Shown here piece after piece: positions 9,264-18,193 of a DNA stretch of 64,000 bases; positions within the stretch are counted from its first letter, which is position 1, and every line of letters starts with the position of its first letter. Location: assembly GCF_900104175.1 (NCBI RefSeq), contig NZ_FNIX01000023.1, positions 1 through 64,000 of the forward strand, given 5' to 3'. The stretch is from Lentzea jiangxiensis. Lineage in GTDB: Bacteria; Actinomycetota; Actinomycetes; Mycobacteriales; Pseudonocardiaceae. A program made the position numbers and the translations under genes. A model generated the notes under the pieces. The model was not told where the DNA came from. It did no database searches and worked only from the letters and a program-made list of their open reading frames with translations.

Positions 9264-9452
9264 TTAGGACTCTGGCCAGTCTGCTGACGTGGCACTATCT
9301 ACCTGTTGAGCGGGGAGTGTATTTTGGTGTCGCTGCTTACTGCGCAACAGAAGCAGTTCGGAACGTTGCTCGTCTGTCATGTTCAGCCGGGCGTCCGATG
9401 CTCTATCTGCGTCGGTGCTGGTTAAGTACTCACCCTCTTTATCGGCGGTCAT
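9264..9452 (-). CDS. Small charged protein, unrecognised
   Basis: A 62-codon frame (MTADKEGEYLTSTDADRASD at the start, ending DSATSADWPES) on the same strand and 31 bases upstream of the XRE/DUF5753 gene. Composition is hydrophilic and natural-looking rather than the Arg/Pro-rich pattern of shadow frames. The Shine-Dalgarno is weak. An internal Met (MTDEQRSELL) is an alternative start. No family was recognised; it may be a regulator partner as DUF397 proteins are. Confidence 0.35.
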   Translation of the reverse strand: MTADKEGEYLTSTDADRASDARLNMTDEQRSELLLLRSKQRHQNTLPAQQVDSATSADWPES

Positions 9453-9717
9453 GGCAGGCCAATCACGTGAAACGGTGCCTTAGATAGTTTGTGGAAGACG
9501 GTGAGGCAGGGATGTCGGGGAGTTCACTCCTGCCCCACCGCCGCCGCTGGGCGGGCGAACGGTGGAGCGCACGCCGCAATGCAGCTCGAAACACCGCCGC
9601 CCGCCAGGAACTCCGGAACGACACCTCCCGGAGGCGAAGATAAAAATCGAAGCTTGCAGACTGTTACCTGCACACTTCGAGGTCGTCGAATCGGCAGCCG
9701 CCCAGCTGGGACTCGGA

Positions 9718-10101
9718 TCACGCTCCCGATTCCGAGAAGCCGTGATCGAGAGGGAGAACGAGAACCAGGTTCCCGGTGGCTTCGAGTCGGCGGACCATGA
9801 CGTCCTGGACTTTCGGATCAGTGGACAGGTGGTCGAGTCGCGGCACCACCACGTCACACGACTTGTCGTAGAGAAGGCAGACCAGGGTGGAGAGCGTGTG
9901 GCATTCGTCAGTCGTGTGCTGCGCGCAGTCGTCCTCGATCACGCGGACCACGTCGTAGCCCTTCGTGCGGCAGAAGTTGGCGACCGCCCTTCGCTCGAAG
10001 GCACGTTGGATCGGATCGCTCCCACGCACGTAAGCCGCCACTTGCCTCGCAAAGCTCAAGTGGCCGGGTTCCCTGTCCTCGGCGTCGATCGACGTCGTCA
10101 T
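9718..10101 (-). CDS. Resolvase-like (serine recombinase N-terminal fold) small protein
   Basis: 127 residues that follow the pattern of a serine recombinase catalytic domain: an F-C-R-T-K-G-Y-D-V-V-R-V-I-E-D-D segment, a DVVVPRLDHLSTDP segment equivalent to the RLDRLSR region, and a final strand NLVLVLPLDHG. The usual N-terminal Y-x-R-V-S nucleophile motif is not present and there is no DNA-binding domain, so recombinase activity is unlikely. Small proteins of this kind are common in actinomycetes; their function is unknown to me. The roughly 265 bases between it and the next gene downstream (9453-9717) show nothing convincing. Confidence 0.5.
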   Translation of the reverse strand: MTTSIDAEDREPGHLSFARQVAAYVRGSDPIQRAFERRAVANFCRTKGYDVVRVIEDDCAQHTTDECHTLSTLVCLLYDKSCDVVVPRLDHLSTDPKVQDVMVRRLEATGNLVLVLPLDHGFSESGA

Positions 10102-10215
10102 AGCTGAGCCGCCCTTCGCGCAGCTCGCGAGACGGCGTTGAACAACCTCAAGATCACGGTCAGCCCCATGCCTCCAGCGTCAACACCAGAACTGATCAGC
10201 GGCAGGGCAGAACTC

Positions 10216-10236
10216 GGAGCATTTTGGAGCATTTTT
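10216..10236 (+). promoter_or_regulatory. Tandem GGAGCATTTT repeat upstream of XRE/TPR gene
   Basis: GGAGCATTTT is repeated head to tail at 10216-10225 and 10226-10235, about 55 bases before the ATG of the XRE/TPR regulator. TTGACT at 10253-10258 may be part of a promoter. A tandem T-rich motif in GC-rich DNA suggests a regulator-binding or promoter element; unproven. Confidence 0.35.
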
Positions 10237-10290
10237 ATCCGAGGCGTAGTGCCTTGACTACACTCAGCTCTCTAGACAAGGCGGTGGTGT

Positions 10291-11592
10291 ATGGCAGAGA
10301 GGAACGACCTCCTGCGTGAGCGGCGGGAGAGCTTCCCGTCGCCTGCGATGCCAGGCGAGAAGATGTCGCCGCACGAGTTGGCAGAGGCGGTCAACCGCTG
10401 GCTCTGGGAGACGACCGGCAAGCGCTTTGACCTCGACGGGGCCGCGATCGCCCGTTGGGAGCGAGGCGGCGTGCGTTGGCCGCGAACGCACTACCGCGCA
10501 GCCCTTCGCCATGTACTTCGCGTATCGACCGACGCGGAACTGGGGTTCCGCCCTTCGCAGAAGCGCTCAGTTGGACTCGATGTCATCGACTACGGCGCGG
10601 AGATCGACTTGGGCGTCAGCCCGGAAGAGTACGTCAGGCGCATGTCGGACTCGACAACGCCAACACAAGTCGGCATGACCGACATCGATTTAGTGCGTAA
10701 AGCCACTGCTGCGATCGCCGCGTCGGAGAACAAACATGGCGGGGGTCTGGCCTTCGCCTCGGCAAAAGGCCAGCTCGAATGGGCGACACGGCTACTGAAA
10801 GCTCGTGCGGACAACAAGACCCGTCGCGCACTACACGAAGCCGTGGGCAACCTTGCTGGGGTTGTGGCGTTCTCGGCTTTTGACATCGGCAACCAGGATC
10901 TGGCCGCAGATAGCTTTTTGTACGCACTGTGGTGCGCACAGCAAGGTGGTTCCTGGCAACTACGAGCGGCAACGCTCGCGGACATGGCTCGTCAGTCGGT
11001 CTACCTGGGCGACCTGGACACCGCACTGGATCGGATCGAGTTTGCACAGGTGCGGGCAGACCGAGTCACTGCAACTGGCCGCGCGATGCTCGCAACAGTT
11101 CACGCTCGACTGCTCGCCCAGCTCGGAGATCACAAGGCCGCGGTTGCCGAGGTCGATCGCGCGGATAGTTACTTCGCGGATCGCGAAGTAGCGGAAGACC
11201 CACCGTGGCTGACCTACTACGACGAAGCCGAACACCAGGGTTCGACGGCGCGTGCGCTGACCCCTTTGGCGATCGTCGAGCGCTCTCCTGAACGCGCTGT
11301 CGGCCGTCTGGAGGCCGCCGTGCGACTGCACAGCGATGGTTACCCGCGATCGCGCACATTCTCTATGACCCGGCTAGCGGCTTTGTTGCTAGATGCCGGC
11401 GAGCTAAGCACCGCGATTCCGAGTGGTCGTCAGGCGCTTGCCGACGCTGCTGAATTTCACTCAAAACGGATGTCCGATGAGCTGGAAACCTTGTACAACG
11501 CGGCGAAGCGACGTCGCTCCACTCCAGAGGTGGCGGACTTCGCCGAGGACCTTCGCCGCTACCTCCACAAAGCTGAGACGATTGAACCGTGA
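10291..11592 (+). CDS. XRE-like regulator with TPR-type C-terminal region
   Basis: 433 residues. The N-terminus (MSPHELAEAVNRWLWETTGK then AAIARWERGG) is an atypical helix-turn-helix of the kind found in actinobacterial XRE/TPR regulators such as NsdA relatives. From about residue 140 the protein is a long run of helix pairs (LAGVVAFSAFDIGNQDLA; AATLADMARQSVYLGDLDTA) typical of tetratricopeptide modules. The ATG at 10291 has AAGGCGG upstream. The last four bases overlap the start of an APH-fold kinase, so the two are translationally coupled and act together, perhaps sensing a small molecule that the kinase modifies. That last point is inference. Confidence 0.7.
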   Translation: MAERNDLLRERRESFPSPAMPGEKMSPHELAEAVNRWLWETTGKRFDLDGAAIARWERGGVRWPRTHYRAALRHVLRVSTDAELGFRPSQKRSVGLDVIDYGAEIDLGVSPEEYVRRMSDSTTPTQVGMTDIDLVRKATAAIAASENKHGGGLAFASAKGQLEWATRLLKARADNKTRRALHEAVGNLAGVVAFSAFDIGNQDLAADSFLYALWCAQQGGSWQLRAATLADMARQSVYLGDLDTALDRIEFAQVRADRVTATGRAMLATVHARLLAQLGDHKAAVAEVDRADSYFADREVAEDPPWLTYYDEAEHQGSTARALTPLAIVERSPERAVGRLEAAVRLHSDGYPRSRTFSMTRLAALLLDAGELSTAIPSGRQALADAAEFHSKRMSDELETLYNAAKRRRSTPEVADFAEDLRRYLHKAETIEP

Positions 11593-12494
11593 CGGTTGAA
11601 GTGCGGCTCCCAGCACGCGACGTGCTTGAACAGGCTGGACTGGCAGCGGGTGTGAACGTCGAAGGAGCCGAGCTAGTCAGGGATGGCTCCAATATCATCT
11701 ACCGCTTGCGCGGTGGCATCGTGGCGCGGATCGGACGGTCAGGCACGGAAGCGACGGCACGACTGGAAGTCGACGTCTCGGCATGGCTGAAGCGTTGTTT
11801 GTTCCCAGCAGTCCGGCTCGTGCCCACGCTGCTTCAGCCAACGATGATCGACGGCAGGCCAGTCACATGGTGGAACTTCCTGCCGAAGCACAGACCAGCA
11901 ACGACCGCCGAGTTGGGTTTGACCCTGCGGAACTTTCATCAGCTGCCCATGCCTGACGAGCTCGATCTCGCCGAAGTTGATCCTTTCAGCGGGCTGGAAG
12001 CGAAGATTTCGAGAGCCGACATTCTTTCTGAGGACGACAGGTTGTGGTTGACGTCGACATTGGACGACCTGCGGGCGGAGTTCCAACATCTGCCTGTCGG
12101 GGTGCCTCCAACTGTGGTACACGGCGACGCATGGCAAGGAAACGTTGTTGTACCGGATGTGCCGATCGGCAAAAATCCTGTTCCGATCATGCTGGACTTC
12201 GAGAACGTCGGCGTCGGCCATCCCGAATGGGACCTGATCTCCGTCGCGGTCGATCGAACCGACTTCGAGCGAATTACTGCTGACGAGTACGCGGAGTTCG
12301 TCACTTCGTACGGCGGCTACGACGTGACCGCCTGGGAGGGCTACCGAACGCTCGCGTCGATTCGCGAGCTGCGGTGGGCATGCTTCGCTTTGAGCAAAGC
12401 CAACACGAGTCAACGTGCAGCACGCGAGGCTCATCATAGGCTCGCCTGCCTTCGTGGAGAGGTACCTCGGCCCTGGCGGTGGGAAGCTTTCTAA
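11589..12494 (+). CDS. APH-family phosphotransferase
   Basis: 301 residues with the APH/choline-kinase fold. The catalytic loop is VVHGDAWQGNVVV (H-G-D-x-x-x-x-N) near residues 180-192 and the metal-binding D-x-E is LDFENVG; the N-lobe has IIYRLRGGIVARIGR. It starts with GTG overlapping the regulator stop codon. Family members phosphorylate aminoglycosides, homoserine, choline and other hydroxyl compounds. Substrate cannot be assigned; there is no aminoglycoside gene context. It is distinct in sequence from the kinase pair at 14432 and 37229. Confidence 0.8.
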   Translation: MTVEVRLPARDVLEQAGLAAGVNVEGAELVRDGSNIIYRLRGGIVARIGRSGTEATARLEVDVSAWLKRCLFPAVRLVPTLLQPTMIDGRPVTWWNFLPKHRPATTAELGLTLRNFHQLPMPDELDLAEVDPFSGLEAKISRADILSEDDRLWLTSTLDDLRAEFQHLPVGVPPTVVHGDAWQGNVVVPDVPIGKNPVPIMLDFENVGVGHPEWDLISVAVDRTDFERITADEYAEFVTSYGGYDVTAWEGYRTLASIRELRWACFALSKANTSQRAAREAHHRLACLRGEVPRPWRWEAF

Positions 12495-12849
12495 ACCTGC
12501 TGGGCAGCGTCTTGCAGAACACGATCACCAGTAGCTGTACGGCGGCGGATGGCCCCTAGACGGATCTCCCAGAGACCAGCCACGACTTCTCCGTCGGTCT
12601 GATCGTCACCACGACCCAGGTCATCGAGTGCGGTCCACCTCGACGCCCGTCGAGGATCTTCCGGTCAGAGCTGGCCTCGGAGAAGATCGTCGCGATTCTG
12701 GCGCTCGCTTCACGGGCTGCTCGACGTTGAGGCCACCTGAGGAATCTTCCGAGTCCTGATCGAGCGATCATCTTCATGACCTCTGGCTCGGACGCCCTCC
12801 AAGAACTACACAGGTAGTACGGCGGAGTGCGGGAAGCAAGGAGAACAAA
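12495..12849. other. Intergenic stretch without a supported gene
   Basis: About 355 bases precede the radical SAM remnant. Both strands hold only short frames with no recognised domain and no Shine-Dalgarno-led start. A lost peptide precursor might be expected here because precursor genes often sit next to such radical SAM genes, but none is visible. Confidence 0.3.
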
Positions 12850-13667
12850 CTGGGGGATCAGCTCAGCCCGCAATCGCGGGTGACGTTCGCGTGGCTCGAG
12901 GTGCTGGCAAGTGTCAGTTGCAGTGCGACCACTGCTATGCCGATTCCGGCCCAGCTGGTTCGTACGGGTCGATGACGACCGGAGAGTGAACGAGCGTGAT
13001 CGACCAGCTCACCGATCTCGGCACGAGGATGGTGCAGTTCATCGGCGGTAAGCCGACGCTGCACCGCGGGCTGCCGGTGCTCATCGGCCACGCCCTTGAC
13101 CGCGGGGTGGAGGTTGAGGTGTTCACAAACCTTATGCACGTGAGCCCGAACTTGTGGGAGGTCCTCTCCCAGCTCGGCGTCCGGCTTGCTACCAGTTACT
13201 ACTCCGATGATGCCGAGCAGCACGAGCGGATCACGCGAGGCCAGCGGAGCTACGAGTGGACGTGGTCGAACCTCGTCGAGGCTGTTCGGCGGTCGGTCCC
13301 GGTGCGCGTGGGCGTGATCGACATCGAAGACGGACAGCGGGCGCAAGAGGCGGTCTCGCAGCTGCGGAGCCTCGGGGTAGAGGGTGAGGTGCGGGTAGAT
13401 CGTCTGCGCCAGGTAGGCCGGTGTGGCCGTACGTGTCTCCCGATGGTTGCCGGTGGTCAACGTAAGGAGGAGTCGCTCGTCGACATCCTGACAGGACCGC
13501 GGATGACGCAGACCGCATCACTGCTCGCGACGGAGTTCGCGCGGCGACCGCTGAATCCGTGCGTGCCGAACATGTGTGATCCGCAGTGCGGGCCGAGCTG
13601 CAGCCCGGCGTGTCGACCAGCTGGTAACTGCACACCTACGGGAGCCTGCGCTCCGGACTACCACTGA
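12850..13667 (+). pseudogene. Radical SAM protein, decayed by frameshifts, a stop codon and an internal deletion
   Basis: The [4Fe-4S] motif is legible as GKCQLQCDHCYADSG (C-x3-C-x2-C), followed by MTTGE, an in-frame TGA at 12987-12989 exactly where relatives have Trp, then TSVIDQLTDLGTRMVQFIGG. The upstream TFAWLEV segment is in another frame, so one base is missing near 12904. The glycine-rich GGEP motif reads GGKP. In the C-terminal region (13410-13470) the expected Cys-rich and VWPC...RWLPV segments are shortened and spread over frames. The end is Cys-rich (CVPNMCDPQCGPSC). Next to an AAA ATPase and an APH-like kinase, it was probably a peptide-modifying or small-molecule radical enzyme. 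Now almost certainly inactive. Confidence 0.8.
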
Positions 13668-13685
13668 CCGAAGGAACTACCGCTC

Positions 13686-14429
13686 ATGCTCGCCCGCCGC
13701 GCCTACATCCCCGACGAGTCACTGCCCCGTGGCTCACGGCGGCAATGGCCGCTCGACGTCCCGTGCGTCGCCCAGTTGGCGGACGAGGGCATGACGTTCG
13801 AGCGGCCGGTCACCTTCCTGGTGGGGGAGAACGGCTCCGGAAAGTCCACCCTGGTCGAGGCGTTCGCCGAGGCATGGGGGCTGGACGCGCACGGCGGGCG
13901 AGCTGGGCGGAAGTACGTCAATGACAGGCCGAAGTCGGAACTCGGTGAGATGGTGCAGTTCGAGATCACCGCTCTCGGCTCGCGGCATCGCATCGGTCCG
14001 CGGACGAAACGCAAGGGCTACTTCCTTCGAGCGGAGACCGCGTTCGGGTTCATGAACTCGGTGAGCGGCATGAACGGGTACTGGGATGAGGACACCAGCG
14101 AGATGAGCCACGGCGAGGGCTTTCTCACCGTGTTCGCCGCGATGTTCCGGGAGCCGGGCTTCTACCTGATGGACGAGCCCGAGGCCGCGCTGTCGTTCCA
14201 GTCTTGCCTTCGCCTGATGCACCTGATGTACGAACTCGGCAAGTCAGGCGCACAGATCATCTGCGCGACCCACTCACCGATCCTGGCGTCCACACCGGAC
14301 GCGGACATCATCGAGGTGGGGGAGCACGGCTTCCAGCGGTCGAAGTGGGAAGACCTGGCGCTGGTCGACCACTGGCGCCGCTACATGGCGACACCCGAGG
14401 CCTACCTGCGTTACGTCACCGAGGACTAG
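13686..14429 (+). CDS. AAA/ABC-type ATPase (AAA_21-like)
   Basis: 247 residues. Walker A is FLVGENGSGKST near residue 50, the signature-like segment EMSHGEGFL precedes Walker B FYLMDEPEAALS, and ICATHSPIL is the switch histidine region. This is the compact SMC/ABC-type ATPase fold of predicted AAA proteins, without membrane segments, so it is not a transporter subunit by itself. GAAGGA lies about ten bases before the ATG. It starts 18 bases after the radical SAM remnant and stops two bases before the kinase, indicating one operon. Role unknown; possibly a chaperone or regulator for the lost radical SAM pathway. Confidence 0.8.
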   Translation: MLARRAYIPDESLPRGSRRQWPLDVPCVAQLADEGMTFERPVTFLVGENGSGKSTLVEAFAEAWGLDAHGGRAGRKYVNDRPKSELGEMVQFEITALGSRHRIGPRTKRKGYFLRAETAFGFMNSVSGMNGYWDEDTSEMSHGEGFLTVFAAMFREPGFYLMDEPEAALSFQSCLRLMHLMYELGKSGAQIICATHSPILASTPDADIIEVGEHGFQRSKWEDLALVDHWRRYMATPEAYLRYVTED

Positions 14430-14431
14430 CG

Positions 14432-15256
14432 ATGGCCGACGACCCTACTGACGCCGATGCCCAGTTCCGCGAGTGGATGTTCGAGAACCTCCAGCGAGCC
14501 GCTACGCACTTCGGTCTCGTCCTGGCCGGCGAGCCGCGGCTCGGCTGGATGGATCGATCTATCGGCGCGCTCGTCGGCCGTGGCGAGGAGCAGTTCTGGC
14601 TTCGCGTGGTGTCGGAGAACAAGCAGTGGGTCGACGGCGACTTCTGGACCGGCAACCTCGACGCCAATGTGCTTACCGGCCTGGCCAAACCGCGCGTGCT
14701 CGAGGTCTACGAGTGGGATGAGCACCGGCAGCAGCGCGCCGAGGTCCTCACGCTGTTCCCAGGCTCGCCGTGCTCGCGTACCAACGTACTCCGCGAGTCG
14801 CTCGATCTGAGTGACGCGTGGTGGGCGGAACTTCGCCGCACCATCGATGTGATCGCATCCACCTCAACCGATCGCGTCAACGCGGGCCAGGAGTTGGTCA
14901 GCAGCCGGATCCGGCAAAATTTTGGGGATTCGGCTGATCCCGTTGTTCCTGTCTGGGAGACAGTGCACGGCGACCTGCACTGGGCGAACCTCATGCAGCC
15001 GGACTTCGGCCTGCTCGACTGGGAGGGATGGGGGCGCGGCCCTGCGGGTACGGACGCTGCGACCTTGCTCAGCTACAGCCTCCTGGTCCCGGAGATGGCC
15101 GAACGCGTGCGTTCGGTCTTCGCTGACGTCTTGGATTCCGAGTCCGGCCGGGTGGCTCAGCTCTACGTCGCTTCGAGGCTCTTGCGTCGGATCGACAAGG
15201 GCGACCACCTGGACCTCACTGCCGCGCTCATGGCCAACGCCGAAACGCTCCTCTGA
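14432..15256 (+). CDS. APH-like kinase associated with radical SAM locus
   Basis: 274 residues. The catalytic loop is ETVHGDLHWANLM and the metal site LLDWEGW, typical of APH-fold kinases. Before it comes a conserved N-lobe: WLRVVSENK, WTGNLDANVL, then EVLTLFPGSP. The kinase at 37229-38116 shares this layout almost segment for segment (WLRVVVED; WDGNVAANS; EVMTLAPG; LSDTWW; HADLHWANL; LDWESW), and that gene also neighbours a radical SAM gene. The usual N-lobe lysine position seems to hold Arg. The ATG at 14432 follows the ATPase stop by two bases. A role in phosphorylating a peptide or small molecule is inferred. Confidence 0.7.
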   Translation: MADDPTDADAQFREWMFENLQRAATHFGLVLAGEPRLGWMDRSIGALVGRGEEQFWLRVVSENKQWVDGDFWTGNLDANVLTGLAKPRVLEVYEWDEHRQQRAEVLTLFPGSPCSRTNVLRESLDLSDAWWAELRRTIDVIASTSTDRVNAGQELVSSRIRQNFGDSADPVVPVWETVHGDLHWANLMQPDFGLLDWEGWGRGPAGTDAATLLSYSLLVPEMAERVRSVFADVLDSESGRVAQLYVASRLLRRIDKGDHLDLTAALMANAETLL

Positions 15257-15448
15257 GCTGCTTGGCGTTGGTGCAACCACCCCATCGGGCTACCGCGTCC
15301 TCGGTATGACGTTTCTGCAGTTGAGCCGTGGTGGTTGCGGGATCTGTGCTGGGTCGCTGCGCGATTGATGAGCTGGTCCGGGCTGCGCTGGGGCAGTTGG
15401 CTGATTGTGCCTGGCCCAACAGATCCCAGCTACAGCAAGGAATTCCCC

Positions 15449-15650
15449 ATGCCACAGAGAAGCTCCACGGCTCGTGGCCGTGAGTTCGGTGCAGGCGTAC
15501 GGGCAGCGATCAAGCTTCCGGAATGCCCGCGCGCAGGGTCGCTGAACTCGTTGGCTGGCAGGAGGCGAAGCTGTCGGACTTCCTCAATGGCAGATCGGTT
15601 GCACCAAGACTGAGCTGTGGTTGAGTTACTTCGTGCCCGGTGCCTCTGAG
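15449..15650 (+). pseudogene. XRE/DUF5753 regulator, truncated and frameshifted remnant
   Basis: ATG 15449 opens MPQRSSTARGREFGAGVRAAI, closely similar to the start of the XRE protein at 9232. The helix-turn-helix continues in another frame as ASGMPARRVAELVGWQEAKL, then KTELWLSYFVPGASE in a third. The rest of the DUF5753 domain is missing. Two single-base indels and a 3-prime deletion are therefore needed to explain it. Its last codons run straight into the next gene. Confidence 0.65.
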
Positions 15651-15671
15651 ATGTCTTATTCGACCGTAAGC

Positions 15672-18098
15672 ATGGGTCTACGTGCTCCTCGCGTCGTGAT
15701 CGTGATTGATGGTGGTGAGCGTTGGACGTACCAGGCGCGCCGCGCGTTGTACCTGGCAGGGAGGGTGTGGGGAGGAGCCGGCTTTGCGGTCGTGCCTCAC
15801 CGGAGCGGTGTGGTTACCCCAGTGTTGCTGCGGGCGTGCCGGGCTTACGACCCCGACTTCGTGGTGGTGGTTCCCACCACCGAGCGGCGTGAACGACGCG
15901 CGCCGGGGCCTTTCGATGCCAGCGACTGGGACGAGTTGCCTGCGTCCGCAATTGATCGTGAAGCTGGATTTCAGGAAGGAATCGACCGGCGGCTGCGCAG
16001 AAAGGCAGACGAGCGGGCGAGAGTGATGGTCGCCGAGGCTTGTTCGCCCTACAGGCGAGCCTACGGGGGCAAGATTCGGCGGGAGAAGGTCACTGTGCTC
16101 ACGCCTGGAACCGAGGATCTGTGCCTTGCGGTCAACCTGCCGGGAGCTCGGGGTGGAGCAACGCTCGCCTGCCCGCCGGACTGGGGCGGCTTGCTGGGAG
16201 TCGCGCTGGCTTCACGCCTTGGCACGGCGGTCGGGCCAACTCCTGACGCCGGTGAACCAGAGGTGGCACCGAACGCCAGGTACGCGATCTCAAAGCGGTG
16301 GTTCGGCGACAGCACAGTTCCGTGGCCTGTCGAGTTGATGCACTATCCGCCCTCTATTGCGGCTGCTGGCGTCGACCGGCGCACTGTTCCGTACGCGACT
16401 GCTGAGTCGATGACAGGATTAGTCACCGTGTTCCACTCGCCAGTCGGTGGCGAGAGAACGTCGCTATCCGTCGTGGGGGACGAGCCTGAAGACTTCGCCC
16501 TCGCCAGACTGTGGACGTTGACGTTCGGGAGTGGAGTGTGGTTGCCATCGGTCTTCGACATCTTTGAGGATAGACCGTCTCTGGTGGGCCGCTCGCGACT
16601 GAGGGGAATGGTCGATGATCTGGCGGACGAGAGGATCTCGACCGTCTTCACATCGACCTCGCACGACCTCGTCGCGATCGAGTCACTTGTCGGCCGACTG
16701 GAATTGCGGTCCGGTGCCGGCTGGCGAACGGTCGTGCAGCCGGCTGACCTAGATTGGCACCAAGCTGTCAGGACGCATCTTGCGGTGGACGGTCAGTTCG
16801 AGGAGCACCACGCTGTTCCCACGACCGTGGATGCGAGCGGTACAAGGAGTATGGCCGCACCGCTGCCGCCTCCAGTCCTCGAAGACATTCAGCCGCCGCC
16901 GATCGGTGAGCTGATCTGGCATGTGGATGTGGCTTGGTCGAACAGCAAGCTGGTCCGGGGGCGAGGCCTGGACGATCGCGAGCTCTGTGCCTCGAACAGC
17001 CCACCTGAAAACACCTGGGTGCGCAGCGCACGAAACGCCATCTCGTTCCAGTCGAAGCGCGTTGACTTGATCTTGAGTGGTGTGACAGACGTCAATCGCC
17101 TCGCTCGTCCATTGCTGTGCGATCTGAGCCTCGAAGCCTGGGTGTACGCCGCTGCGCGAAGCAAGGACCTGGTTGCTCGCCTCAGTGAGCCGGGACATCG
17201 TGCAGCGCTGATCGAGCGGATGTTCGGCGAGCGTGCCGGATTGGTGGAGTTCTTCGGCGGTCCGCTGCTGCCAGCGCTTCGTGCGATGCGGCCGGAACAG
17301 TCGCAGACGACTGATGCATATCCGAACGGCGAAGGTGTTGTCCTCGCTGCCGGAGAGGGTGTGCTGGCCTTCGAAGGATTCCGTTTGAGCAGTCGAAGTA
17401 TGGATCCGGTGGAGGTTCGTGAACGACTTGACGCGGCGCTCCGTCCTGGGGTGCTCCGCCGAGGCTTGGTGCTCGAATGCTCGGTCTGCACGAGGAAGCA
17501 GTTCCAACCGATCGTAAAGATCGGACAGACGTGGACCTGCACTCGATGCGATGTTGTCTGCGACCTAGACATGAGCGCGTGGAAGCTTCCACCAGCGGAA
17601 CCGACCTGGTATTACGACCTTCACCCGGTGGCTCGCGACGTACTGCGGGAAAACGGTGAGGTGGCATCGCTCTTGTCGAAGTTCTTGCGCTCCGACCTGC
17701 CTGGCGCAGACTCGGAGTATCAAGACGTCGAAGGACTCGAGGTGCTGGACAACGGGGTCCCCCAGGTCGAGCTGGACCTGATTGCTCACGCCGCCGGCAA
17801 ACTCGTCATCGCAGAGTGCAAGAGCACCAGCGAGCTGTCGGGGAAGCGCGGCGAAGCACGCAACGAGGTCTGGAAGAAGTGCAGGGCGGCGGAGATTCTT
17901 GGCGCGGACATCCTGGTGTTCGCCACCACCGCTCCAGCGTGGAACGACCGGGCGGCCAAGCAGATCCAGGGCGCGATTGACAGCTTTGAGTGGGGTGCGA
18001 CCGGCGCAGCTGACGTGCATCTAGTTGCTGGACTTGGTGCTGATCGTCCGACGGTTCAAGTGCTGACGCGGTTTACGCGACATCACGGCGTTGGGTAA
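15672..18098 (+). CDS. Large protein with zinc ribbon and C-terminal PD-(D/E)XK nuclease-like domain
   Basis: 808 residues from ATG 15672; an ATG at 15651 is the alternative, and codons further upstream belong to the XRE remnant. The N-terminal 100 residues (RVVIVIDGGERWTYQARRAL; AGRVWGGAGFAVVPHRSG; ACRAYDPDFVVVVP) look like a conserved domain I cannot name. A four-cysteine zinc ribbon occupies residues about 603-626 (CSVC ... CTRC). Then comes VELDLIA with Asp 702 and ECK with Glu 715 and Lys 717, the E/D...ExK core of Mrr/NERD-like restriction-endonuclease folds. There are no membrane segments. It is convergent with a HEPN-like gene and near a helicase-nuclease, so a role in nucleic-acid defence is inferred. 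No described system was recognised. Confidence 0.6.
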   Translation: MGLRAPRVVIVIDGGERWTYQARRALYLAGRVWGGAGFAVVPHRSGVVTPVLLRACRAYDPDFVVVVPTTERRERRAPGPFDASDWDELPASAIDREAGFQEGIDRRLRRKADERARVMVAEACSPYRRAYGGKIRREKVTVLTPGTEDLCLAVNLPGARGGATLACPPDWGGLLGVALASRLGTAVGPTPDAGEPEVAPNARYAISKRWFGDSTVPWPVELMHYPPSIAAAGVDRRTVPYATAESMTGLVTVFHSPVGGERTSLSVVGDEPEDFALARLWTLTFGSGVWLPSVFDIFEDRPSLVGRSRLRGMVDDLADERISTVFTSTSHDLVAIESLVGRLELRSGAGWRTVVQPADLDWHQAVRTHLAVDGQFEEHHAVPTTVDASGTRSMAAPLPPPVLEDIQPPPIGELIWHVDVAWSNSKLVRGRGLDDRELCASNSPPENTWVRSARNAISFQSKRVDLILSGVTDVNRLARPLLCDLSLEAWVYAAARSKDLVARLSEPGHRAALIERMFGERAGLVEFFGGPLLPALRAMRPEQSQTTDAYPNGEGVVLAAGEGVLAFEGFRLSSRSMDPVEVRERLDAALRPGVLRRGLVLECSVCTRKQFQPIVKIGQTWTCTRCDVVCDLDMSAWKLPPAEPTWYYDLHPVARDVLRENGEVASLLSKFLRSDLPGADSEYQDVEGLEVLDNGVPQVELDLIAHAAGKLVIAECKSTSELSGKRGEARNEVWKKCRAAEILGADILVFATTAPAWNDRAAKQIQGAIDSFEWGATGAADVHLVAGLGADRPTVQVLTRFTRHHGVG

Positions 18099-18193
18099 CG
18101 GTCCAGCGCCGGTCGTTGTGTCACGTGTGGACCTGTTCCGCGGCCACCCCAGACCCGATCTCCGTCACGTGCGTCGCGGTTGGACTGTGGCTG

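Noticed and set aside
15302..15369. 20-codon ORF MTFLQLSRGGCGICAGSLRD as a peptide precursor
   Set aside because: No leader motif, no Shine-Dalgarno and no maturase directly coupled; too little to support.
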